From: Hippophae tibetana
Lineage: Eukaryota > Streptophyta > Magnoliopsida > Rosales > Elaeagnaceae
NCBI GenBank assembly: GCA_037013495.1
Contig: CM072805.1
Span: forward strand, 11,628,601 to 11,692,600
DNA: 64,000 nucleotides
Reading direction: 5' to 3'
The notes under the pieces are model-generated. The model saw only the letters and a program-made list of their open reading frames with translations. It had not been told where the DNA came from and did no database searches. The translations under genes were made by a program, and so were the position numbers. Positions 38,431 through 51,649 of this stretch are shown here, in pieces. Numbering within the stretch: the first letter of the stretch is position 1; each line of letters starts with the position of its first letter.

Positions 38431-40570
38431 TAAAATTATGGCTATCCATTTTTGTCAACCATAGATAGACTATTTACTTGATAAGAATAGATATTGATGT
38501 GTATATTTACATATACTATATTTATTTGAATTTGAGTCAAATACGGAAAATTCAAATGAACTAATATTAACAATACGGTGTATTCCATTTTGTCATATAA
38601 GTATGTTAATGTCGAATCTTCTAAATCCGAATTCTGTAATGTTAAATTCATGATTGTGGACTTTTCTCATCCTTTAATTGACTTCATATCAATAAATGGT
38701 TGAAACATATAAGGTGTATATTTGCATTTGTATTATTTAATTCAATTTTTTAACCTTAGGTTTAATTTATCTCAATTATTTAATGTTAAAATTATGGCTA
38801 TCCATTTTTGTCAACCATAGATAGACTATTTATTTGATAAGAATAGAAATTGATGTGTATATTTACATATACTATATTTATTTGAATTTGAGTCAAATAC
38901 GGAAAATTCAAATGAACTAATATTAACAATACGGTGTATTCCATTTTGTCATATAAGTATGTTAAGGTCGAATCTTCTAAATCCGAATTGTGTAATGTAA
39001 AATTCATGATTATGGACTTTTCTCAACCATAAATTGACTTCGTATCAATCAATGGTTGAAACTTATAAGGGGCATATTTTCATTTGTAATATTTAATTCA
39101 ATTTTTTAACGTTAGATTTACTTTATCTCAATTGTTTAATGTTAAAATTATGGCTATCGATTTTTGTCAACCATAGATAGACTATTTATTTGATAAGAAT
39201 AGAAATTGAGGTGTATATTTACATATACTATATTTATTTGAATTTGAGTCAAATATGTACCATTCAAATGAACTAATATTAACAATACCGTGTATTGAAT
39301 TTTGTCATATAAGTATTATAAGGTAGAATCTTCCAAATCCCTATTGGGTAATGTTAAATTCATGATTATGGACTTTTCTCAACCATAAATTTACTTCATA
39401 TCAATAAATGGTTGAAACTTATAAAGGGCATATTTGAATTTGTAATATTTAATTCAATATTTTAACGTTAGATTTACTTTATCTCAATTATTTAATGTTA
39501 AAATTATGGCTATCAATTTTTGTCAACCATAGATAGTCTATTTATTTGATAAGAATAGAAATTGAGGTGTATATTTACATCTACTATATTTATTTGAATT
39601 TGAGTCAAATATGTACCATTCAAATAAACTAATATTAACAATACGGTGTATTCCATTTTGTCATATAAGTATGTTAAGGTCGAAACTTCTAAATCCCAAT
39701 TGTGTAATGTTAAATTCATGATTATGGACTTTTCTCAACCATAAATTGACTTCAAATCAATAAATGGTTGAAACATATATGGTGCATATTTGAATTTGTA
39801 TTATTTAATTCAATTTTTTAACCATATGTTTAATTTATCTCAATTATTTAATGTTAAAATAATGGCTATCGAATGTTTTTAAAAATATATCGACTATTTA
39901 TTTGATAATAATAGAAATTGGGGTGTATATTTGCATATACTATATTTATTTGAATTTGAGTCAAATATGGAACATTTAAATGAACTAATATTAAAAATAC
40001 GGTGTATTCCATTTTGTCATATCAGTATGTTAAGGTCGAATCTTCTAAATCCCAATTGTGTAATGTTAAATTCATGATTATGGACTTTTCTCAACCATAA
40101 ATTGACTTCATATCAATAAATGGCTGAAACATGTAAGTTGCATATTTTCATTTGTATTATTTAATTCAATTTTTTAACCATATGTTTAATTTATCTCAAT
40201 TATTTAATGTAAAAATAATGGCTATCGAATTTTTTAAAAAATATATCGACTATTTATTTCATAAGAATAGAAATTGAGGTGTATATTTACATATACTATA
40301 TTTATTTGAATTTGAGTCAAATATGTACCATTCAAATGAACTAATACTAACAATACGGTGTATTCCATTTTGCCATATTAGTATGTTAAGGTCGAAGCTT
40401 CTAAATCCGAATTGTGTAATGTTAAATTCATGATTATGGACTTTTCTCATCCTTTAATTGACTTCATATCAATAAATGGTTCAAACTTATAAGTGGCATA
40501 TTTGCATTTGTAATATTTAATTCAATATTTTAACGTTAGATTTACTTTATCTCAATTGTTTAATGTTAAA
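38431..40570 (+). repeat. 6-monomer HOR II, copy b
   Basis: Starts with a mosaic monomer at 38442-38790 that joins TTTACTTGATAAGAATAGATATTG, a left-type TCATCCTTTAATTG and a right-type GGTTGAAACATATAAGG, a combination not seen elsewhere. Private changes include TTAATGTCG near 38607, AATTCTGTAATG near 38630, ATACCGTG near 39287 and ATTGGGTAATG near 39345. Its P pair is near 39870 and 40227. Confidence 0.78.
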
Positions 40571-42710
40571 ATTATGGCTATCCATTTTTGTCAACCATAG
40601 ATAGACTATTTATTGGTTAAGAATAGAAATTGATGTGTATATTTACATATACTATATTTATTTGAATTTGAGTAAAATATGGACCATTCAAATGAACTAA
40701 TATTAACAATACGGTGTATTCAATTTTGTCATATAAGTATTATAAGGTCGAATCTTCCAAATCCCTATTGTGTAATGTTAAATTCATGATTATGGACTTT
40801 TCTCAACCATAAATTGACTTCGTATCAATCAATGGTTGAAACTTATAAGGGGCATATTTTAATTTGTAATATTTAATTCAATTTTTTAACGTTAGATTTA
40901 CTTTATCTCAATTGTTTAATGTTAAAATTATGGCTATCCATTTTTGTCAACCATAGATAGACTATTTATTTGAGAAGAATAGATATTGATGTGTACATTT
41001 ACATATACTATATTTATTTGAATTTGAGTCAAATACGGAAAATTCAAATGAACTAATATTAACAATACGGTGTATTCCATTTTGTCATATAAGTATGTTA
41101 AGGTCGAATCTTCTAAATCCGAATTGTGTAATGTTAAATTCATGATTATGGACTTTTCTCAACCATAAATTGACTTCGTATCAATCAATGGTTGAAACTT
41201 ATAAGGGGCATATTTTCATTTGTAATATTTAATTCAATTTTTTAATGTTAGATTTACTTTATCTCAATTTTTTAATGTTAAAATTATGGCTATCGATTTT
41301 TGTCAACCATAGATAGACTATTTATTTGATAAGAATAGAAATTGAGGTGTATATTTACATATACTATATTTATTTGAATTTGAGTCAAATATGTACCATT
41401 CAAATGAACTAATATTAACAATACGGTGTATTGAATTTTGTCATATAAGTATTATAAGGTAGAATCTTCCAAATCCCTATTCTGTAATGTTAAATTCATG
41501 ATTATGAACTTTTCTCAACCATAAATTGACTTCATATCAATAAATGGTTGAAACTTATAAAGGGAATATTTGAATTTAAAATATTTAATTCAATATTTTA
41601 ACGTTAGATTTACTTTATCTCAATTATTTAATGTTAAAATTATGGCTATCGATTTTTGTCAACCATAGATAGTCTATTTATTTGATAAGAATAGAAATTG
41701 AGGTGTATATTTACATCTACTATATTTATTTGAATTTGAGTCAAATATGTACCATTCAAATGAACTAATATTAACAATACGGTGTATTCCATTTTGTCAT
41801 ATAAGTATGTTAAGGTCGAAACTTCTAAATCCCAATTGTGTAATGTTATATTCATGATTATGGACTTTTCTCAACCATAAATTGACTTCATATCAATAAA
41901 TGGTTGAAACATATATGGTGCATATTTGAATTTGTATTATTTAATTCAATTTTTTAACCATATGTTTAATTTATCTCAATTATTTAATGTTAAAATAATG
42001 GCTATCGAATTTTTTAAAAAATATATCGACTATTTATTTGATAATAATAGAAATTGAGGTGTATATTTACATATACTATATTTATTTGAATTTGAGTCAA
42101 ATATGGAACATTTAAATGAACTAATATTAAAAATACTGTGTATTCCATTTTGTCATATCAGTATGTTAAGGTCGAATCTTCTAAATCCCAATTGTGTAAT
42201 GTTAAATTCATGATTATGGACTTTTCTCCACCATAAATTGACTTCATATCAATAAATGGCTGAAACATGTAAGTTGCATATTTTCATTTGTATTATTTAA
42301 TTCAATTTTTTAACCATATGTTTAATTTATCTCAACTATTTAATGTTAAAATAATGGCTATCGAATTTTTTAAAAAATATATCGACTATTTATTTCATAA
42401 GAATAGAAATTGAGGTGTATATTTACATATACTATATTTATTTGAATTTGAGTCAAATATGTACCATTCAAATGAACTAATACTAACAATACGGTGTATT
42501 CCATTTTGCCATATTAGTATGTTAAGGTCGAAGCTTCTAAATCCGAATTGTGTAATGTTAAATTCATGATTATGGACTTTTCTCATCCTTTAATTGACTT
42601 CATATCAATAAATGGTTCAAACTTATAAGTGGCATATTTGCATTTGTAATATTTAATTCAATATTTTAACGTTAGATTTACTTTATCTCAATTGTTTAAT
42701 GTTAAAATTA
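40571..42710 (+). repeat. 6-monomer HOR II, copy c (more diverged)
   Basis: The third unit keeps the 2136-bp spacing (P pair near 42003 and 42361; GAAGCTTC monomer near 42534). Its first two monomers are of other types: TATTGGTTAAG near 40612 and GTGTACATTTACATATAC near 40993. GAATTTAAAATATTTAATTC near 41573 is a rare variant shared only with the region near 51896. Confidence 0.7.
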
Positions 42711-44640
42711 TTGGTATCCATTTATGTCAACCATAGATAGACTATTTATTTGATAAGAATAGATATTGATGTGTACATTTACATATACTATATTTATTTG
42801 AATTTGAGTCAAATACGGAAAATTCAAATGAACTAATAATAACAATACGGTGTATTCCATTTTGTCATATAAGTATGTTAAGGTCGAATCTTCTAAATCC
42901 CAATTGTGTAATGTTAAATTCATGATTGTGGACTTTTCTCAACCATAAATTGACTTTATATCAATAAATGGTTGAAACATATAAGGTGTATATTTGCATT
43001 TGTATTATTTAATTCAATTTTTTAACCTTAGGTTTAATTTATCTCAATTATTTAATGTTAAAATTATGGCTATCCATTTTTGTCAACCATAGATAGACTA
43101 TTTATTTGATAAGAATAGAAATTGAGGTGTATATTTACATATACTATATTTATTTGAATTTGAGTCAAATACGGAAAATTCAAATGAACTAATATTAACA
43201 CTACGGTGTATTCCATTTTGTGATATAAGTATGTTAAGGTCAAATCTTCTAAATCCGAATTGTGTAATGTTAAATTCATGATTATGGACTTTTCTCAACC
43301 ATAAATTGACTTCGTATCAATCAATGGTTGAAACTTATAAGGGGCATATTTTCATTTGTAATATTTAATTCAATTTTTTAACGTTAGATTTACTTTATCT
43401 CAATTTTTTAATGTTAAAATTATGGCTATCGATTTTTGTCAACCATAGATAGACTATTTATTTGATAAGAATAGAAATTGAGGTGTATATTTACATATAC
43501 TATATTTATTTGAATTTGACTCAATATGTACCATTCAAATGAACTAATATTAACAATACGGTGTATTGAATTTTGTCATATAAGTATTATAAGGTAGAAT
43601 CTTCCAAATCCCTATTGTGTAATGTTAAATTCATGATTATGGACTTTTCTCAACCATAAATTTACTTCATATCAATAAATGGTTGAAACTTATAAAGGGC
43701 ATATTTGAATTTGTAATATTTAATTCAATATTTTAACGTTAGATTTACTTTATCTCAATTATTTAATGTTAAAATTATGGCTATCAATTTTTGTCAACCA
43801 TAGATAGTCTATTTATTTGATAAGAATAGAAATTGAGGTGTATATTTACATCTACTATATTTATTTGAATTTGAGTCAAATATGTACCATTCAAATGAAC
43901 TAATATTAACAATACGGTGTATTCCATTTTGTCATATAAGTATGTTAAGGTCGAAACTTCTAAATCCCAATTGTGTAATGTTAAATTCATGATTATGGAC
44001 TTTTCTCAACCATAAATTGACTTCATATCAATAAATGGTTGAAACATATATGGTGCATATTTGAATTTGTATTATTTAATTCAATTTTTTAACCATATGT
44101 TTAATTTATCTCAATTATTTAATGTTAAAATAATGGCTATCCATTTTTGTCAACCATAGATAGACTATTTATTTGATAAGAATAGAAATTGATGTGTATA
44201 TTTACATATACTATATTTATTTGAATTTGAGTCAAATACGGAAAATTCAAATGAACTAATATTAACAATACGGTGTATTCCATTTTGTCATATAAGTATG
44301 TTAAGGTCGAATCTTCTAAATCCGAATTGTGTAATGTAAAATTCATGATTATGGACTTTTCTCAACCATAAATTGACTTCGTATCAATCAATGGTTGAAA
44401 CTTATAAGGGGCATATTTTCATTTGTAATATTTAATTCAATTTTTTAACGTTAGATTTACTTTATCTCAATTGTTTAATGTTAAAATTATGGCTATCCAT
44501 TTTTGTCAACCATAGATAGACTATTTACTTGATAAGAATAGATATTGATGTGTATATTTACATATACTATATTTATTTGAATTTGAGTCAAATACGGAAA
44601 ATTCAAATGAACTAATATTAACAATACGGTGTATTCCATT
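41790..44640 (+). repeat. 8-monomer duplication (2847 bp), copy a
   Basis: Offset 2847 bp to copy b. Shared rare variants: ATACTGTG (near 42133/44980), TCTCCACC (near 42225/45072), CTCAACTATTT (near 42332/45179), CATTTATGTC (near 42719/45566), CACTACGG (near 43199/46046) and the one-base-short TTGACTCAATATG (near 43515/46362). ATTATTGGTATCC near 42708 is private to copy a; copy b has ATTATGGCTATCC. Confidence 0.85.
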
Positions 44641-47490
44641 TTGTCATATAAGTATGTTAAGGTCGAAACTTCTAAATCCCAATTGTGTAATGTTAAATTC
44701 ATGATTATGGACTTTTCTCAACCATAAATTGACTTCATATCAATAAATGGTTGAAACATATATGGTGCATATTTGAATTTGTATTATTTAATTCAATTTT
44801 TTAACCATATGTTTAATTTATCTCAATTATTTAATGTTAAAATAATGGCTATCGAATTTTTTAAAAAATATATCGACTATTTATTTGATAATAATAGAAA
44901 TTGAGGTGTATATTTACATATACTATATTTATTTGAATTTGAGTCAAATATGGAACATTTAAATGAACTAATATTAAAAATACTGTGTATTCCATTTTGT
45001 CATATCAGTATGTTAAGGTCGAATCTTCTAAATCCCAATTGTGTAATGTTAAATTCATGATTATGGACTTTTCTCCACCATAAATTGACTTCATATCAAT
45101 AAATGGCTGAAACATGTAAGTTGCATATTTTCATTTGTATTATTTAATTCAATTTTTTAACCATATGTTTAATTTATCTCAACTATTTAATGTTAAAATA
45201 ATGGCTATCGAATTTTTTAAAAAATATATCGACTATTTATTTCATAAGAATAGAAATTGAGGTGTATATTTACATATACTATATTTATTTGAATTTGAGT
45301 CAAATATGTACCATTCAAATGAACTAATACTAACAATACGGTGTATTCCATTTTGCCATATTAGTATGTTAAGGTCGAAGCTTCTAAATCCGAATTGTGT
45401 AATGTTAAATTCATGATTATGGACTTTTCTCATCCTTTAATTGACTTCATATCAATAAATGGTTCAAACTTATAAGTGGCATATTTGCATTTGTAATATT
45501 TAATTCAATATTTTAACGTTAGATTTACTTTATCTCAATTGTTTAATGTTAAAATTATGGCTATCCATTTATGTCAACCATAGATAGACTATTTATTTGA
45601 TAAGAATAGATATTGATGTGTACATTTACATATACTATATTTATTTGAATTTGAGTCAAATACGGAAAATTCAAATGAACTAATAATAACAATACGGTGT
45701 ATTCCATTTTGTCATATAAGTATGTTAAGGTCGAATCTTCTAAATCCCAATTGTGTAATGTTAAATTCATGATTGTGGACTTTTCTCAACCATAAATTGA
45801 CTTTATATCAATAAATGGTTGAAACATATAAGGTGTATATTTGCATTTGTATTATTTAATTCAATTTTTTAACCTTAGGTTTAATTTATCTCAATTATTT
45901 AATGTTAAAATTATGGCTATCCATTTTTGTCAACCATAGATAGACTATTTATTTGATAAGAATAGAAATTGAGGTGTATATTTACATATACTATATTTAT
46001 TTGAATTTGAGTCAAATACGGAAAATTCAAATGAACTAATATTAACACTACGGTGTATTCCATTTTGTGATATAAGTATGTTAAGGTCAAATCTTCTAAA
46101 TCCGAATTGTGTAATGTTAAATTCATGATTATGGACTTTTCTCAACCATAAATTGACTTCGTATCAATCAATGGTTGAAACTTATAAGGGGCATATTTTC
46201 ATTTGTAATATTTAATTCAATTTTTTAACGTTAGATTTACTTTATCTCAATTTTTTAATGTTAAAATTATGGCTATCGATTTTTGTCAACCATAGATAGA
46301 CTATTTATTTGATAAGAATAGAAATTGAGGTGTATATTTACATATACTATATTTATTTGAATTTGACTCAATATGTACCATTCAAATGAACTAATATTAA
46401 CAATACGGTGTATTGAATTTTGTCATATAAGTATTATAAGGTAGAATCTTCCAAATCCCTATTGTGTAATGTTAAATTCATGATTATGGACTTTTCTCAA
46501 CCATAAATTTACTTCATATCAATAAATGGTTGAAACTTATAAAGGGCATATTTGAATTTGTAATATTTAATTCAATATTTTAACGTTAGATTTACTTTAT
46601 CTCAATTATTTAATGTTAAAATTATGGCTATCAATTTTTGTCAACCATAGATAGTCTATTTATTTGATAAGAATAGAAATTGAGGTGTATATTTACATCT
46701 ACTATATTTATTTGAATTTGAGTCAAATATGTACCATTCAAATGAACTAATATTAACAATACGGTGTATTCCATTTTGTCATATAAGTATGTTAAGGTCG
46801 AAACTTCTAAATCCCAATTGTGTAATGTTAAATTCATGATTATGGACTTTTCTCAACCATAAATTGACTTCATATCAATAAATGGTTGAAACATATATGG
46901 TGCATATTTGAATTTGTATTATTTAATTCAATTTTTTAACCATATGTTTAATTTATCTCAATTATTTAATGTTAAAATAATGGCTATCCATTTTTGTCAA
47001 CCATAGATAGACTATTTATTTGATAAGAATAGAAATTGATGTGTATATTTACATATACTATATTTATTTGAATTTGAGTCAAATACGGAAAATTCAAATG
47101 AACTAATATTAACAATACGGTGTATTCCATTTTGTCATATAAGTATGTTAAGGTCGAATCTTCTAAATCCGAATTGTGTAATGTAAAATTCATGATTATG
47201 GACTTTTCTCAACCATAAATTGACTTCGTATCAATCAATGGTTGAAACTTATAAGGGGCATATTTTCATTTGTAATATTTAATTCAATTTTTTAACGTTA
47301 GATTTACTTTATCTCAATTGTTTAATGTTAAAATTATGGCTATCCATTTTTGTCAACCATAGATAGACTATTTACTTGATAAGAATAGATATTGATGTGT
47401 ATATTTACATATACTATATTTATTTGAATTTGAGTCAAATACGGAAAATTCAAATGAACTAATATTAACAATACGGTGTATTCCATTTTG
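44641..47490 (+). repeat. 8-monomer duplication, copy b
   Basis: The junction is a chimeric monomer at 44493-44848. Its left part is the ACGGAAAATTC type also seen at 47340; its right part, from GTCGAAACTTC near 44664, is the type seen near 41818. The crossover lies in the identical stretch at about 44608-44664. Because the 21-monomer right copy has this 8-monomer unit only once, I infer that it arose in the left copy after, or independently of, the 21-monomer event. Confidence 0.83.
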
Positions 47491-50400
47491 TCATATAAGT
47501 ATGTTAAGGTCGAATCTTCTAAATCCCAATTGTGTAATGTTAAATTCATGATTGTGGACTTTTCTCAACCATAAATTGACTTTATATCAATAAATGGTTG
47601 AAACATATAAGGTGTATATTTGCATTTGTATTATTTAATTCAATTTTTTAACCTTAGGTTTAATTTATCTCAATTATTTAATGTTAAAATTATGGCTATC
47701 CATTTTTGTCAACCATAGATAGACTATTTATTTGATAAGAATAGAAATTGATGTGTATATTTACATATACTATATTTATTTGAATTTGAGTCAAATACGG
47801 AAAATTCAAATGAACTAATATTAACAATACGGTGTATTCCATTTTGTCATATAAGTATGTTAAGGTCGAATCTTCTAAATCCGAATTGTGTAATGTAAAA
47901 TTCATGATTATGTACTTTTCTCAACCATAAATTGACTTCGTATCAATCAATGGTTGAAACTTATAAGGGGCATATTTTCATTTGTAATATTTAATTCAAT
48001 TTTTTAACGTTAGATTTACTTTATCTCAATTGTTTAATGTTAAAATTATGGCTATCGATTTTTGTCAACCATAGATAGACTATTTATTTGATAAGAATAG
48101 AAATTGAAGTGTATATTTACATATACTATATTTATTTGAATTTGAGTCAAATATGTACCATTCAAATGAACTAATATTAACAATACGGTGTATTGAATTT
48201 TGTCATATAAGTATTATAAGGTAGAATCTTCCAAATCCCTATTGTGTAATGTTAAATTCATGATTATGGACTTTTCTCAACCATAAATTTACTTCATATC
48301 AATAAATGGTTGAAACTTATAAAGGGCATATTTGAATTTGTAATATTTAATTCAATATTTTAACGTTAGATTTACTTTATCTCAATTGTTTAATGTTAAA
48401 ATTATGGCTATCCATTTTTGTCAACCATAGATAGACTATTTACTTGATAAGAATAGATATTGATGTGTATATTTACATATACTATATTTATTTGAATTTG
48501 AGTCAAATACGGAAAATTCAAATGAACTAATATTAACAATACGGTGTATTCCATTTTGTCATATAAGTATGTTAAGGTCGAATCTTCTAAATCCCAATTG
48601 TGTAATGTTAAATTCATGATTGTGGACTTTTCTCAACCATAAATTGACTTTATATCAATAAATGGTTGAAACATATAAGGTGTATATTTGCATTTGTATT
48701 ATTTAATTCAATTTTTTAACCTTAGGTTTAATTTATCTCAATTATTTAATGTTAAAATTATGGCTATCCATTTTTGTCAACCATAGATAAACTATTTATT
48801 TGATAAGAATAGAAATTGATGTGTATATTTACATATACTATATTTATTTGAATTTGAGTCAAATACGGAAAATTCAAATGAACTAATATTAACAATACGG
48901 TGTATTCCATTTTGTCATATAAGTATGTTAAGGTCGAATCTTCTAAATCCGAATTGTGTAATGTAAAATTCATGATTATGTACTTTTCTCAACCATAAAT
49001 TGACTTCGTATCAATCAATGGTTGAAACTTATAAGCGGCATATTTTCATTTTTAATATTTAATTCAATTTTTTAACGTTAGATTTACTTTATCTCAATTG
49101 TTTAATGTTAAAATTATGGCTATCGATTTTTGTCAACCATAGATAGACTATTTATTTGATAAGAATAGAAATTGAGGTGTATATTTACATATACTATATT
49201 TATTTGAATTTGAGTCAAATATGTACCATTCAAATGAACTAATATTAACAATACGGTGTATTGAATTTTGTCATATAAGTATTATAAGGTAGAATCTTCC
49301 AAATCCCTATTGTGTAATGTTAAATTCATGATTATGGACTTTTCTCAACCATAAATTTACTTCATATCAATAAATGGTTGAAACTTATAAAGGGCATATT
49401 TGAATTTGTAATATTTAATTCAATATTTTAACGTTAGATTTACTTTATCTCAATTATTTAATGTTAAAATTATGGCTATCAATTTTTGTCAACCATAGAT
49501 AGTCTATTTATTTGATAAGAATAGAAATTGAGGTGTATATTTACTTCTACTATATTTATTTGAATTTGAGTCAAAATTGTACCATTCAAATAAACTAATA
49601 TTAACAATACGGTGTATTCCATTTTGTCATATAAGTATGTTAAGGTCGAAACTTCTAAATCCCAATTGTGTAATGTTAAATTCATGATTATGGACTTTTC
49701 TCAACCATAAATTGACTTCTTATCAATAAATGGTTGAAACATATAAGGTCCATATTTGCATTTTTAATATTTAATTCAATTTTTTAACGTTAGATTTACT
49801 TTATCTCAATTGTTTAATGTTAAAATTATGGCTATCGATTTTTGTCAACCATAGATAGACTATTTATTTGATAAGAATAGAAATTGAGGTGTATATTTAC
49901 ATATACTATATTTATTTGAATTTGAGTCAAATATGTACCATTCAAATGAACTAATATTAACAATACGGTGTATTGAATTTTGTCATATAAGTATTATAAG
50001 GTAGAATCTTCCAAATCCCTATTGTGTAATGTTAAATTCATGATTATGAACTTTTCTCAACCATAAATTTACTTCATATCAATAAATGGTTGAAACTTAT
50101 AAAGGGAATATTTGAATTTGTAATATTTAATTCAATATTTTAACGTTAGATTTACTTTATCTCAATTATTTAATGTTAAAATTATGGCTATCGATTTTTG
50201 TCAACCATAGATAGTCTATTTATTTGATAAGAATAGAAATTGAGGTGTATATTTACATCTACTATATTTATTTGAATTTGAGTCAAATATGTACCATTCA
50301 AATGAACTAATATTAACAATACGATGTATTCCATTTTGTCATATAAGTATGTTAAGGTCGAAACTTCTAAATCCCAATTGTGTAATGTTAAATTCATGAT

Positions 50401-51649
50401 TATGGACTTTTCTCAACCATAAATTGACTTCATATCAATAAATGGTTGAAACATATATGGTGCATATTTGAATTTGTATTATTTAATTCAATTTTTTAAC
50501 CATATGTTTAATTTATCTCAATTATTTAATGTTAAAATAATGGCTATCGATTTTTTTTAAAAATATATCGACCATTTATTTGATAATAATAGAAATTGAG
50601 TTGTATATTTACATATACTATATTTATTTGAATTTGAGTCAAATATGGAACATTTAAATGAACTAATATTAAAAATACGGTGTATTCCATTTTGTCATAT
50701 CAGTATGTTAAGGTTGAATCTTCTAAATCCCAATTGTGTAATGTTAAATTCAAGATTATGGACTTTTCTCAACTATAAATTGACTTCATATCAATAAATG
50801 GCTGAAACATGTAAGGTGCATATTTGCATTTGTATTATTTAATTCAATTTTTTAACCATATGTTTAATTTATCTCAATTATTTAATGTTCAAATAATGGC
50901 TATCGAATTTTTTAAAAAATATATCGACTATTTATTTGATAAGAATAGAAATTGAGGTGTATATTTACATATACTATATTTATTTGAATTTGAGTCAAAT
51001 ATGTACCATTCAAATGAACTAATACTAACAATACGGTGTATTCCATTTTGCCATATTAGTATGTTAAGGTCGAAGCTTCTAAATCCGAATTGTGTAATGT
51101 TAAATTCATGATTATGGACTTTTCTCATCCTTTAATTGACTTCATATCAATAAATGGTTCAAACAATTAAGTGCCATATTTGCATTTGTTATATTTAATT
51201 CAATATTTTAACGTTAGATTTACTTTATCTCAATTGTTTAATGTTAAAATTATGGCTATCCATTTTTGTCAACCATAGATAGACTATTTACTTGATAAGA
51301 ATAGATATTGATGTGTATATTTACATATACTATATTTATTTGAATTTGAGTCAAATACGGAAAATTCAAATGAACTAATATTAACAATACGGTGTATTCC
51401 ATTTTGTCATATAAGTATGTTAAGGTCGAATCTTCTAAATCCCAATTGTGTAATGTTAAATTCATGATTGTGGACTTTTCTCAACCATAAATTGACTTTA
51501 TATCAATAAATGGTTGAAACATATAAGGTGTATATTTGCATTTGTATTATTTAATTCAATTTTTTAACCTTAGGTTTAATTTATCTCAATTATTTAATGT
51601 TAAAATTATGGCTATCCATTTTTGTCAACCATAGATAGACTATTTATTT

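Larger units (their letters stand above)
41330..51640 (+). repeat. 21-monomer duplication, left copy (about 10.3 kb, including a private insertion)
   Basis: From 44.64 kb on it matches the right copy at an offset of 7475 bp, then 7474 bp after 56.19 kb, where the right copy has lost a base in TTTTTTAATATAGG. Landmarks: 45242 with 52717, 45917 with 53392, 46984 with 54459, 48408 with 55883, 49479 with 56953, 50188 with 57662, 50928 with 58402. The left edge is best placed near 41.33 kb because GAATTTAAAATATT near 41573 matches only 51896. Removing the private 2847-bp duplication leaves about 7.46 kb, close to 21 x 356. Confidence 0.78.
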
